Shown: positions 26,928 to 35,118 of the stretch, in pieces | Layout: every line of letters begins with the position of its first letter | Position numbering within the stretch: position 1 is the first letter of the stretch | DNA from: an uncultured Anaerolineae bacterium | GTDB lineage: Bacteria > Chloroflexota > Anaerolineae > Anaerolineales > Villigracilaceae | Direction: 5' to 3' | Length of the DNA stretch: 64,000 bases | Assembly (NCBI GenBank): GCA_903822545.1 | Contig: CAIJPN010000024.1 | Span: forward strand, 109,984-173,983 | Translations under genes and position numbers: made by a program | The notes under the pieces: generated by a model | Seen by the model: the letters and a program-made list of their open reading frames with translations, nothing else | Databases searched by the model: none | What the model was told of the DNA's origin: nothing

Positions 26928-27578
26928 TCAGTATCGTTTCTGGCTTGCCATTTCAATGATTTCGGTCACCAATTTATCTACCCCGGTAGATGGATTGGGG
27001 AAAATATCCCAGCTTTCTGATGAACGTTTGCGCAAAACTTCTGCATTGTCCATCGCCATTTGGGTACGTTCATCAAGAATAGAGAAAACATTTGCGTTTT
27101 CATCGTAGTCTGGAATATGCGTTTTTAGTGCTCGTTTCATTGCTTGCCCGTTGGCAAACGGACGGTTCGATTGCTCAAAATGGATAAAATACCAGTATTC
27201 AAAGGCCGGATTTGAAATGGCCAAATTTATTCGCGCTTTTCTTGCCTTGTCAATTGCGACTCGGAGTGAAGGATTCTCGTTGGGATTCTCCGTATCGAAA
27301 ATACACCAGACTTCATCTGTTGGCTCATCTATCTTTTTCTTTTCATCTATCGCACAGTTGACAACACTGATGGGCGCGCCTTGGTCAGCTACTACTTTAA
27401 CATTCAGTGTGGATAGCCTGAATTTTTGGCGAAGGGCACCGAAATAATTTGGTTCAGTTTCTTGCCCTTCACACACAATGACTATAACTTTACCTGGAGA
27501 TCTGATTCCCCGGTTTCGACGGTAATCATTTATGGAACGAGGTTGCCCAAAACTCTCATGATTTGCTTTTTTACCCAC
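26928..27578 (-). CDS. RloB-like (AbiLii-like) TOPRIM-fold protein
   Basis: A 216-residue protein of the RloB family. The N-terminus has the nuclease-like TOPRIM glutamate motif VCEGQETEPNYF and a second acidic motif VWCIFDTENPNEN, followed by NPAFEYWYFIHFE, all features of RloB. Partnered with an AAA ATPase it matches RloA-RloB and AbiL-type abortive-infection pairs, where the TOPRIM protein is thought to be the nuclease effector. The start is a GTG at 27578, with GGGGG upstream, two bases after the ATPase stop. AT content is clearly higher than in the flanking genes, which fits lateral transfer. Confidence 0.85.
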   Translation of the reverse strand: MGKKANHESFGQPRSINDYRRNRGIRSPGKVIVIVCEGQETEPNYFGALRQKFRLSTLNVKVVADQGAPISVVNCAIDEKKKIDEPTDEVWCIFDTENPNENPSLRVAIDKARKARINLAISNPAFEYWYFIHFEQSNRPFANGQAMKRALKTHIPDYDENANVFSILDERTQMAMDNAEVLRKRSSESWDIFPNPSTGVDKLVTEIIEMASQKRY

Positions 27579-27580
27579 AA

Positions 27581-28897
27581 TTATTTACCCCCAAATGGAT
27601 AGTCGCCCAAGAACGGAACTGCACCATACCGTCCTTGCAAGTAACCCTTTTCAAGGGATTCATCTTTACGAGGGCTATATTCTAAAAGTGGGTAAATATG
27701 TGATGCGCCGACTTGGTCTTTTTCTAAAAACCAAATCTGATCTCTTCGCAACATCCCTGTCCCTAGGAGACTAGTGTCATGGGTATTAAAAAGCAATTGA
27801 GCGCCATTCGGGTTAGATTGCGGGTTTTGAAATAGTTTAATAAGTTCCCGGACCAACAGTGGATGCAAACTTCTATCTATTTCATCAATAAAAACTGTTT
27901 TCCCATCTTTTAGCGCTTGAAATATAGGGCCAGCTAATCCAAAAAGTCTTTGCGTCCCATCAGATTCATCTCTCCATGGCAGTGGGATTAAGTCATTGCC
28001 AGCCCGATGTTTCATTTTTATGTTGTAGAGTTTTTTATCAAAATCAGGATTTGTTTTCGATTGCTCATCTACAAAAGCAGTTATTGCTTCTTTTAATCTT
28101 TTGTAAGATGGCGGAGCATCCTGTGGCGAATTATTGAAATCCAAATCTTCTTCAGAAATCGAATAATCTTCTATCCCAAGATCTGCGAATTTGATTATTT
28201 TTTTTATATCATCGGATAGAGTTGGATTTTTTGCTACAAAACGAAACATTTCTCTTTCGTTGAAGTCACCCGATGATACCAAGTCAGCTTTATCGGCAAA
28301 CCAACGATATACATTTAGCATTTCTTGGTTGTTAAAAGTCGAAGCTATTGACAAAAATAATGCACTAGGATGAGTTAATTCTATAAGTTTGCTTTTTTCC
28401 CCTTTTAGTAACGAGCCAAATTTGTATTCGTATGTATACTCATTTTCTTTCTCATTGGGCTTCAATACACGCTCAAATAGTTTGCGGGCACGCCCTTTTG
28501 GATATGAAATTAACCACTCATGATGAATGGCTAAACGCGAAGCCACAAACCCATATTGATACCGAATATCATTCTGGATAAATGTAATTTCAAAAGTAGA
28601 TGGAGCCTTATTAGTTTCATCAGAAAATAAAAACGGGCGAACACCAATAGTATCACCAGGTTTTTTCTGAGCAGACTTTTCAATAAAGTTCTTGAAGAAA
28701 TTAAATGCATCAAAGATGGTAGATTTACCAGATGCATTAGCCCCATATATTGCAAGGCTACTCAAAACATTAACCGCTTTGTCATCGGCGCAAGTAAGTA
28801 AATTTTCTGGCAGAGTTTTATCGCTGCTGGCAATCAAACTAAGTACAGCATCATCTTTGAATGATTTAAAGTTTTTAAAGCGAAACTCGAGTAACAT
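27581..28897 (-). CDS. AAA15/AAA_21-family ATPase, RloA (AbiLi)-like
   Basis: A 438-residue SMC/OLD-type ATPase: Walker A YGANASGKST near residue 50, Walker B KTVFIDEIDRSLHP, and a switch motif FNTHDTSLL. The central part is helical and charged. In RloA/RloB, AbiL and the related PARIS system the ATPase is the sensor-regulator that holds a TOPRIM nuclease partner. The start at 28897 has AGGAG five bases upstream; the frame begins 18 bases earlier without such support. The low GC content and isolation between housekeeping genes mark a small transferred defence island next to a transposase. Confidence 0.88.
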   Translation of the reverse strand: MLLEFRFKNFKSFKDDAVLSLIASSDKTLPENLLTCADDKAVNVLSSLAIYGANASGKSTIFDAFNFFKNFIEKSAQKKPGDTIGVRPFLFSDETNKAPSTFEITFIQNDIRYQYGFVASRLAIHHEWLISYPKGRARKLFERVLKPNEKENEYTYEYKFGSLLKGEKSKLIELTHPSALFLSIASTFNNQEMLNVYRWFADKADLVSSGDFNEREMFRFVAKNPTLSDDIKKIIKFADLGIEDYSISEEDLDFNNSPQDAPPSYKRLKEAITAFVDEQSKTNPDFDKKLYNIKMKHRAGNDLIPLPWRDESDGTQRLFGLAGPIFQALKDGKTVFIDEIDRSLHPLLVRELIKLFQNPQSNPNGAQLLFNTHDTSLLGTGMLRRDQIWFLEKDQVGASHIYPLLEYSPRKDESLEKGYLQGRYGAVPFLGDYPFGGK

Positions 28898-29079
28898 AAC
28901 AACTCCTATTTTCAATTTGAATTTTACGAGTTTCCCGCAAAAAAGTCAATATATTTTATCTTTTGATATGTTTCGCACATGGGTGTTTACTTGATATGAT
29001 GTTGATGTGAGTCGTCGAGACTGGCGTGGGGCGCGTTGGGGCAAATGTCCGCGCGTGGGGTGGGGTTTTGTCGATTGGC

Positions 29080-29108
29080 GTAGGGGCGAGCCGGCGGCTC
29101 GCCCCTAC
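29080..29108. repeat. REP-like palindrome upstream of the RAYT gene
   Basis: Perfect 13-base arms (29080-29092, 29096-29108) of the form GTAGGGGCGAGCC / GGCTCGCCCCTAC with a three-base loop. It lies 40 bases before a Y1 transposase gene and is the prototype of the palindrome family in this window. Confidence 0.9.
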
Positions 29109-29148
29109 CTACCGTTGTGGATCACACAAATGGGGATAAAATTAATCC

Positions 29149-29697
29149 ATGCCAACCAAATTTGACCCCAAAATTCATCACCGCAAATCGATTCGCCTGC
29201 CGGGGTATGATTACACCCAGGCGGGCGCGTATTTTGTCACGGTGGTGACGTGGCAACGGGATTGCCTGTTTGGGGTGGTGGTGAATGGGGAGACGGTACT
29301 AAACGATTTCGGCAAAATTGTTATGGAAGAATGGGAACGCGGGCCGGTTGTCCGCCCTAATATTGAATTGGGCGCATATATTGTCATGCCGAACCATTTC
29401 CATGGGATTTTGGTGATCGATGGCAATGTAGGGGCGAGCCGCCGGCTCGCCCCTACGGGTGCAATTTCGCCAAAACCCGGTTCGTTGGGTGCGATCATGG
29501 CGCAATTCAAATCCATTGTGACCAAACGCATTTGGAAATTGGATGAAAACATGAACGGAACCCCTATCTGGCAGCGCAATTACTATGAGCGCATCATCCG
29601 CAACGAGCGGGAGATGGATGCCATCTGGCGCTACATCGAGGCGAATCCGGTCAATTGGGGGGATGATGAGGAAAATCCGCAGAATCTCAAAAGTTAG
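29149..29697 (+). CDS. REP-associated tyrosine transposase (RAYT, Y1/TnpA-like)
   Basis: A 182-residue HUH-type transposase. The HUH motif is HFH in IVMPNHFHGIL, and the catalytic tyrosine region is QRNYYERIIRNE followed by AIWRYIEANPVNW, characteristic of RAYT proteins. The N-terminal block (RKSIRLPGYDY, YFVTVVTW) is also typical. A palindrome identical in its arms to the one upstream lies inside the gene (29428-29456) and codes for VGASRRLAPT, an in-frame insertion in the middle of the protein. The family is thought to spread REP/REPIN palindromes. It is probably still intact, as both HUH and Tyr regions are in frame. Confidence 0.9.
   Translation: MPTKFDPKIHHRKSIRLPGYDYTQAGAYFVTVVTWQRDCLFGVVVNGETVLNDFGKIVMEEWERGPVVRPNIELGAYIVMPNHFHGILVIDGNVGASRRLAPTGAISPKPGSLGAIMAQFKSIVTKRIWKLDENMNGTPIWQRNYYERIIRNEREMDAIWRYIEANPVNWGDDEENPQNLKS
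29428..29456. repeat. REP-like palindrome inside the RAYT coding region
   Basis: The same 13-base arms as the upstream copy (29428-29440, 29444-29456) with loop GCC instead of GGC. It keeps the reading frame, encoding VGASRRLAPT. Confidence 0.9.
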
Positions 29698-29779
29698 CCT
29701 GCCAAAGGGATAGGTATTGGGAGACTTCGGCCTTACAATGGAATCAGGAACGCAACATTCATAAAAACGGGAGAAAACC

Positions 29780-30532
29780 ATGTTTAAAAATACCCTGCGC
29801 CAGCTTTCAAACGCCTTGTCCGTGTTGATCGCTTTAACCGTCAACATCCTCGCCAGCACCCTGCCGCTCAACGGCCAGAACACCGGCGAAATCTCCGACC
29901 GTTTCCAGGTTTATTTTGTCCCGGCGGGCTATGTTTTCGCCATCTGGGGCATCATCTACATCGGCTGGATCGCTTTTGCCATTTACCAGTTCCTGCCAGC
30001 GCAAAAAGAAAACCCGCGCCTGCAAAACCTGGGATTTCTTTTCGCCCTGAGTGGCATTTTCAACGCCGCCTGGCTGTTCTGCTGGCACTACAACCAGTTT
30101 GGCCTGAGCGTGCTGGTGATGCTGGCCTTGTTGACAACCCTGATTGCCAGCTATCTCAAATTGGAGGTGGGACGCCGCTCCGTGAGTGCTGCCGAACGCT
30201 GGTGCGTGGATGTGCCCTTTAGCGTTTACCTGGGCTGGATCACCGTCGCCACCGTCGCCAACATCACCGACTGGTTGTTTTCCATCAGCTGGAGCGGATG
30301 GGGCATCACTGCCCAACCCTGGGCCGCCATAATGATTGGCGTGGCATCCCTGCTCGGGGTGCTGATGGCGCTCACCCGCCGCGACGCGGGCTACCTGTTC
30401 GTGCTGGTCTGGTCGTTTATCGGGATCGCTGTCAAACAGGCCGAATTCCCGCTCGTGGCGAATAGCGCCTGGGCTGCATCTGCCCTGGCGGGTGGGTTGG
30501 CCCTCTACAGCATCATCCAGCGCCGCAGGTAA
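29780..30532 (+). CDS. TspO/MBR-like tryptophan-rich membrane protein
   Basis: A 250-residue membrane protein with six or seven helices and tryptophans at helix ends (FAIWGIIYIGW, FNAAWLFCWHYNQFG, WSGWGITAQPW). This matches the long bacterial branch of TspO/MBR-like proteins. TspO proteins bind porphyrins and can respond to light or oxygen stress, but the long branch is little studied, so no ligand is assigned. It has a good ribosome-binding site (GGGAG). It stands alone between the transposase and a small membrane protein gene. Confidence 0.8.
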   Translation: MFKNTLRQLSNALSVLIALTVNILASTLPLNGQNTGEISDRFQVYFVPAGYVFAIWGIIYIGWIAFAIYQFLPAQKENPRLQNLGFLFALSGIFNAAWLFCWHYNQFGLSVLVMLALLTTLIASYLKLEVGRRSVSAAERWCVDVPFSVYLGWITVATVANITDWLFSISWSGWGITAQPWAAIMIGVASLLGVLMALTRRDAGYLFVLVWSFIGIAVKQAEFPLVANSAWAASALAGGLALYSIIQRRR

Positions 30533-30696
30533 AAAACGGTTTCCTTGAGCTGGGGGCAACATCTTTCTCAGGAACGTGCCGTCTTGGTTTTGGCGCGTTT
30601 GTATGGGGTAGGTTATGTATTGGGTTGGCTGGATTTCGGCCAGTGTGCAATCTGGAGTTTGGCCCGGCCCGGTTTGTGTCAACCTGCACAGCTCAT

Positions 30697-30751
30697 CACG
30701 GGTGAGAATTGCGCTTTTTTCTAAAGGCGGAAAGCGCAATTCTTACCCGTG
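30697..30751. repeat. Long inverted repeat (21-base arms)
   Basis: Arms 30697-30717 and 30731-30751 pair over 21 bases with one G-T pair and a 13-base loop. No T-run follows. Unlike the GTAGGGGCG family it is AT/GC mixed and seen once here. It could be a MITE remnant or an RNA hairpin in the leader of the next gene. The rest of 30533-30825 shows nothing recognisable. Confidence 0.6.
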
Positions 30752-30825
30752 GGCATTATATAATCAATGTAAAGGCGTAGAAAGTCTTGGTCGTTTTCAA
30801 CACATTTAAACCCTGGATGGTTATC

Positions 30826-31149
30826 ATGAACCTCGACTCTGTAGATTCCGGCAAGACAACACCTCGCAACAAAGCTTTGCTGGCCTGGATGATCATTTCC
30901 CAAATCCTGGGCAGCATCCCCATGATCCTTATGGCTGGATTAGGGATTTTTGGCATTTTGTTGGATGGGGGGATCAGTTTTCAGGGTTTTGTCCAATTCC
31001 TGTCCCCCTTGTTAATGCTCATCCCGCTCGTAGGTTCATGGGTCGCGTATACCAGGCGGAATGAGAAGCTTGCATGGATTTTGACATCTTTGCCAGTTTT
31101 GTACGTATGCCTGGATATTGCGATCGTTTTTGGGTGGATGTTTATTTGA
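30826..31149 (+). CDS. Small three-helix membrane protein, function unknown
   Basis: A 107-residue protein with a short polar N-terminus and three hydrophobic helices (about 17-43, 50-72 and 84-106). The start at 30826 is chosen for the GGATGG sequence upstream and because it gives a sensible soluble N-terminus; a TTG 39 bases earlier is possible. I do not recognise the family. It stands alone downstream of a long inverted repeat. Confidence 0.6.
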   Translation: MNLDSVDSGKTTPRNKALLAWMIISQILGSIPMILMAGLGIFGILLDGGISFQGFVQFLSPLLMLIPLVGSWVAYTRRNEKLAWILTSLPVLYVCLDIAIVFGWMFI

Positions 31150-31218
31150 GCACAGACGGGTGGATTCATCCCGTTTAACGAGTTTAATCAAGCCCTGCGC
31201 ACGCATGCGTATCAATTT

Positions 31219-31248
31219 TTCACGAATACCATAAGAATGTGCTAGAAT
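31219..31248 (+). promoter_or_regulatory. Predicted promoter of the SepIVA-like gene
   Basis: TTCACG and TAGAAT are separated by 18 bases, and the -10 box is preceded by TGC (an extended -10). The expected start is near 31255, about 30 bases before the ATG. Confidence 0.45.
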
Positions 31249-31285
31249 TAACCGACTATTACGTTTCTAACTGTAAGAGGCCCAC

Positions 31286-31795
31286 ATGGATATCCTGCAC
31301 CTCGTAGATCGACTGGAAGAACTCTTCAATGAAAGCCGTGCTGTCCCGTTTACCCGCAATGTGGTGGTGGATGAGGATAAAATGCTCGATCTCATCGACC
31401 AGATGCGCGTGGTCATCCCGGATGAGGTGAAGAAGGCGCAGCAACTTCTTTCGCAGCGTGACCGCATCATGGCCCAGGCGCAGGAAGAAGCTAACCGCAT
31501 CGTCCAACTGGCGCGTGAAAAAGCCGAGCAGATGGTGGATCGTGAAACGACGGTGAAGAACGCTCAGAATCGCGCCAACCAGATCTTGGCCCAGGCGCGC
31601 GAAGATGCTGCCCTGACCCGCCGCGATGCGGATGATTACGTGATCGACAGCCTGCAAAACCTGGAAAATGAACTGGTGCGGTTGAGTTCGCAGGTGCGCA
31701 ATGGTATCCGCAAGCTGGAGGAAGACCGGCTGCGCGCCAGCACGGTGGCAACGGCCAACAAATCTGAAGCCCAGCCAGAACCAAAAGCCGAGTAA
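31286..31795 (+). CDS. SepIVA/DivIVA-like coiled-coil protein
   Basis: A 169-residue, mostly helical protein. The N-terminus (LEELFNESRAVPFTRNVVVDEDKMLDLIDQM...IPDEVKKAQ, read here as two short blocks) resembles the start of actinobacterial SepIVA, where a similar EARGVPM...VLELIDDI...IPGEL order occurs. Residues about 55-150 form a coiled coil with repeated AxxxAxxI heptads. Such proteins organise cell-envelope growth or division. It is often annotated as an ATPase or F0 b-like protein because of the coiled coil, but no ATP-binding motif is present. It is monocistronic with its own promoter and terminator. Confidence 0.65.
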   Translation: MDILHLVDRLEELFNESRAVPFTRNVVVDEDKMLDLIDQMRVVIPDEVKKAQQLLSQRDRIMAQAQEEANRIVQLAREKAEQMVDRETTVKNAQNRANQILAQAREDAALTRRDADDYVIDSLQNLENELVRLSSQVRNGIRKLEEDRLRASTVATANKSEAQPEPKAE

Positions 31796-31811
31796 ATACA
31801 CATAGTGAATC

Positions 31812-31848
31812 AAAAAAACTGGAGGTCAGGTGACTTCCAGTTTTTTTG
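31812..31848. terminator. Bidirectional terminator
   Basis: Arms CTGGAGGTCA / TGACTTCCAG (one G-T pair) are flanked by seven A residues on the left and seven T residues on the right, so it works on both strands, ending the SepIVA-like gene and the convergent Rieske/b operon. Confidence 0.85.
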
Positions 31849-31896
31849 ATTCAGTTTCTTTCCCAGTCAGAGAAAGAAATGATGGATTGGTAAATG

Positions 31897-33285
31897 TTAT
31901 GGTGTCGGGGTTGTGGAGAGCGCCGCAGCTTCTTCTGCTGTGCGAGGCATGCCGGCCATTACCCAGCGCATCCAGGCATCTATTACGTCTGCTTTGAGCG
32001 TGGATTTCGGCGGCATAACGCCGACCAGGTTCTGCCCGGGGTTATCTGGGTCGGGGATGGGTGTGCCCTGGATGACCTGGAGCAACGGGCTGTTGGCGTC
32101 GCCTGCTTTGATGCTGGGGGCGTTATCACCAGAGGTGGTGATGTTTTCGTAGGTGTCCATAAGGTAGGCGTTGCTGTCTTTGCCGGGACGGTGGCAGGAG
32201 ACGCAGTAGCGCTTCACAATCGGGGCGATGTGGACATCATAGGATGGGACTTCGCCAGCTGCCAGGGCCGGGAAGAGTGGTTTGATGACGGGCCGCTCGA
32301 AGCGGTCATCCCACATGTAGCGCATGAAGGTGACGATGTAGTCGATTTCGCCTTTGGCCAGGCCTTCGGGGTTGTAGGCTTTGCCGAAGGGGTTCATGCC
32401 TGCATCGGGGCGTCCGTAAGCGATGACTTCTGCCATGGTGGCGTCGTTGAGGGTGTAGAGCACATCTTTGCCGTTGATGGCCATAACGGCTTTGCCTTCA
32501 AGGCCTTCCACGCCTTCAATGGTGGTGACTTTGCCATCTTCACCATGACATTCGACGCAGTGAACCGAGTACAGGTCCTGCCCGGCTACGATGCGTTCTT
32601 CAAGGGTGGAGGCTACAGCTGCCTCGGTTTTTTCGGTAACGGGAGCCAGTGCAAGGGTTGCGCCAGTGAAGGTAATCATCAAAACGGCAGAAACTACGGT
32701 TGTCCAGATCATCACTTTGGTGGAGGTGGTCTTGAAGACGAAGTTCATCAGTGTCAGGATGATAAAAGCCGCACTCGGAACGATCAGCCCGGCGATTACC
32801 TGGGTGATGCCGGGGATGTAGATACCTTCGCCCGCTGTGGTTGGGATGTCAGCCATTAGTGTTAATGTGACCATGCTGACGACCAGCAGTGACATGATGG
32901 AGATGGGGAAGATGCGTTTGGTGTAGTAGCGGTAGGGGGTTTTGTCGAGGAAGGGCAGCAGTACCAGCAGCCCCATGGCAATGCCCGGGATGATGATCGT
33001 GGCGATGAACTCGATTTTGCCGAGCACCGGGATTTGCCCGTAGAGTGCCAGGAATTTAAACAGGAACAGGAAATACCATTCGGGGCGCGGGACGTAGGAT
33101 GTGTCGCTGGGGTCGGCTTTGGGGCTGTCGTGGACGCCCAGGAAGGTTGCCAGCAGGATTAGCAGGAGGAAGATGCCAAACGACATGATGACATCTTTGA
33201 AGATGCTGTCGGGCCAGAAGCGTTCACCTTTTAGCAGGGTGCGCTCGTATTTTTCGTTGATTTTCTTTTTGGATTCTTCGTTCAT
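31897..33285 (-). CDS. Subunit IV-type cytochrome b fused to a di-haem cytochrome c
   Basis: A 462-residue protein. The first ~240 residues are a subunit IV-like cytochrome b half with PRPEWYFLFLFK, so the quinol-site PEWY is intact, and five or six helices. The rest is exported and carries two haem motifs, CVECH (about 252) and CVSCH (about 367), so subunit IV and cytochrome c1/f functions are joined. It is the last gene of a minus-strand Rieske-b6-IV/c operon, 11 bases after the b6 gene. Similar b/c fusions occur in Gram-positive and related lineages. Confidence 0.92.
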   Translation of the reverse strand: MNEESKKKINEKYERTLLKGERFWPDSIFKDVIMSFGIFLLLILLATFLGVHDSPKADPSDTSYVPRPEWYFLFLFKFLALYGQIPVLGKIEFIATIIIPGIAMGLLVLLPFLDKTPYRYYTKRIFPISIMSLLVVSMVTLTLMADIPTTAGEGIYIPGITQVIAGLIVPSAAFIILTLMNFVFKTTSTKVMIWTTVVSAVLMITFTGATLALAPVTEKTEAAVASTLEERIVAGQDLYSVHCVECHGEDGKVTTIEGVEGLEGKAVMAINGKDVLYTLNDATMAEVIAYGRPDAGMNPFGKAYNPEGLAKGEIDYIVTFMRYMWDDRFERPVIKPLFPALAAGEVPSYDVHIAPIVKRYCVSCHRPGKDSNAYLMDTYENITTSGDNAPSIKAGDANSPLLQVIQGTPIPDPDNPGQNLVGVMPPKSTLKADVIDAWMRWVMAGMPRTAEEAAALSTTPTP

Positions 33286-33296
33286 GACGGCGCTCC

Positions 33297-33968
33297 TTAG
33301 TCTTCTTTGTCCGGGTAGGCTGATTCGCCGTGCTTGATGATGAGATACAGGTGGGCGCCGATGAGCGCGGCCAGGGCTGCGGGGAGCATCCAGATGTGGG
33401 CTGCAAAGAAGCGCTGGAGGGTGAGTGCGCTCAAATCTGGGCCGCCGCGCAGGGCTTTGAGGATGAATTCGCCGAGGAAGGGCACGCTACCTGCGATCTG
33501 TGTGGCGACGGTGGTGGCCCAGTAGGCCATTTGGTGCCAGGGCAGCAGGTAGCCGGTAAAGCCCATGCCGAGGGTCATGAGCAGCAGGCCGACGCCGATC
33601 AACCAGGTTAGTTCGCGCGGATATTTGTAGGAGCCTGTTATGAAGACGCGCAGCATGTGGATAAAGACTACCATCACCATGAAGGATGCGCCCCAGTGAT
33701 GGATGCCGCGCACCAGCCAGCCGAAGGCGACGTCGTTCATGATGTATTGGATCGAGTCGTAGGCGTGATCAGGCGATGGGGTGTAGTAGACGGTCAGGAA
33801 GATGCCAGTGGCACCCTGGAGCAGGAACAAGAATAGGCTGGCGGAGCCGAGGGTGTTCCACCAGTTGCCGAGCGGCTCGGGGCGGTCGAGCAGGCCCGTG
33901 TACATATTGTCCAGGCCGAGACGTTCGTCCAGCCATGCGTAGATTTTTTGCCACAAAGTGCTTTGCAT
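33297..33968 (-). CDS. Cytochrome b6
   Basis: A 223-residue four-helix cytochrome b with both His pairs intact: HHWGASFMVMVVFIH (spacing 14) and the pair of AAHIWMLP and GAHLYLI (spacing 15, b6 pattern). GYLLPWHQM is the quinone-loop motif. The conserved Cys for haem ci of b6f-type proteins is not obvious. It carries quinol-derived electrons between the two b haems. It is three bases after the Rieske gene and is partnered by the subunit IV-cytochrome c fusion. Confidence 0.94.
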   Translation of the reverse strand: MQSTLWQKIYAWLDERLGLDNMYTGLLDRPEPLGNWWNTLGSASLFLFLLQGATGIFLTVYYTPSPDHAYDSIQYIMNDVAFGWLVRGIHHWGASFMVMVVFIHMLRVFITGSYKYPRELTWLIGVGLLLMTLGMGFTGYLLPWHQMAYWATTVATQIAGSVPFLGEFILKALRGGPDLSALTLQRFFAAHIWMLPAALAALIGAHLYLIIKHGESAYPDKED

Positions 33969-33970
33969 GG

Positions 33971-34474
33971 TTAGCCTTCCTTCACTTCAACAGGGATGAT
34001 GGTGATTGCACCGTCTTCGGCAACTTCAAACTCGAATCGTCCCAGCGGTTCAGGCGGCGGGCCATCGAGCACTTTGCCGTCGGCGTCAAACTTGGCATCG
34101 TGGCAGGGGCATTGGAAAGCCTTTGATTCTTCGTGCCAGTTAACCCGGCAAGAGAGATGTGTGCAGCGACTGGAGAGAACCGCCAAATCCTTGGGGTCGT
34201 CGCTTTTGCGGATGATGAATCCACCATAGCTGCTGGCGGTACGCTCCCACCCGTTGACTTTGGTGATGGTGAACGAGAAAGGATAAGGCTTCCCAATCTC
34301 TGTCATATCGTTGATGTTGCCTACAACAACAGGCTTGCCAGCTTTATCTTCACGAAGCGCCGGGTCGATGAGATAGCCGACGATCGGGATACCCAGCCCG
34401 GCGGCCATGATGCCACCGGTGACCGCTGACGTGAGCTTGATGAAGTCCCTCCGGTTTAATTCCTTCGAACTCAT
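33971..34474 (-). CDS. Rieske [2Fe-2S] protein of the second Rieske/b complex
   Basis: A 167-residue protein with twin-arginine motif NRRDFIKL, a membrane helix and a Rieske domain (CTHLSC and CPCHDAKF). The start at 34474 follows an excellent AGGAGG site; an in-frame ATG 36 bases upstream has none. It is the first gene of the operon Rieske-b6-IV/c and is divergent from the sdh operon across a 264-base gap that must hold both promoters, although I could not assign confident -35/-10 boxes there. Confidence 0.94.
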   Translation of the reverse strand: MSSKELNRRDFIKLTSAVTGGIMAAGLGIPIVGYLIDPALREDKAGKPVVVGNINDMTEIGKPYPFSFTITKVNGWERTASSYGGFIIRKSDDPKDLAVLSSRCTHLSCRVNWHEESKAFQCPCHDAKFDADGKVLDGPPPEPLGRFEFEVAEDGAITIIPVEVKEG

Positions 34475-34738
34475 GCACACCTCCTGTGTTTGGCGTTGAT
34501 TCTTGTTCATGTTGTGCGCTGCACCAGAATGTGCGCAGTCGCGTTTAATCGTTTAAATGCGGCAGGTGGGTTGCCGCCGAATGGATTATAAAGGGCATCG
34601 ATAACTTTTTGGAGGATAGTTAGAATGATTTCGTAATGACGATTGTCACTTTCTTTTAATCTGCCCGATTCGATGCGGTAAAATAGACAGCAAAGTTTTG
34701 CGGCGGGTTACCCCCAATCCATTTTTAAGGAGTAATGA

Positions 34739-35113
34739 ATGGAACTGAAGAGGAATGCCGGATTTTTTACCGCCCTGAAATACAAAGGGCAAGGCCCCAT
34801 GTTAACGTTCATCCTGCATCGCATTGGCGGGCTGGGCATGGGGATTTTCGTCACGACACACATTCTGGCTTCATTTCTGAGCGGGGATGTTGGGAATTTC
34901 ATCAATGGGATTTACGAACACTGGCTTTTCCAGATTTTTATCTTCTTCTGTGCGCTGTTTCATGGCATCAATGGCCTGCGGATTACGCTGCTTGATCTGT
35001 TCCCCAGCCTGATCCCGCACCAGCGTGAAGCCATCTGGGTGGAATGGGCGGTTTTTATTCCGGTCTTCAGTTTTGCCGCATTCACCATTCTTACTACTGC
35101 CCTGGGGAGTTGA
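34739..35113 (+). CDS. sdhC: Succinate dehydrogenase cytochrome b556 subunit
   Basis: A 124-residue membrane anchor with three helices. HRIGGLGMGIFVTTHIL carries the haem-b and quinone-site residues, and FHGINGLRITLLD is the typical second-helix motif. It opens the sdhCDAB operon of complex II, which oxidises succinate and reduces quinone. The ribosome-binding site AAGGAG lies before 34739; an ATG four bases earlier belongs to another frame. It starts six bases before sdhD. Confidence 0.93.
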   Translation: MELKRNAGFFTALKYKGQGPMLTFILHRIGGLGMGIFVTTHILASFLSGDVGNFINGIYEHWLFQIFIFFCALFHGINGLRITLLDLFPSLIPHQREAIWVEWAVFIPVFSFAAFTILTTALGS

Positions 35114-35118
35114 CTGCA

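Noticed and set aside
29834..30739. 301-codon frame antisense to the TspO-like gene
   Set aside because: Low-complexity Gln/His/Gly composition, no ribosome-binding site, and it runs through the long inverted repeat.
31894..32859. 321-codon frame antisense to the subunit IV-cytochrome c fusion
   Set aside because: The opposite strand has PEWY and two CxxCH motifs; the antisense product has none.
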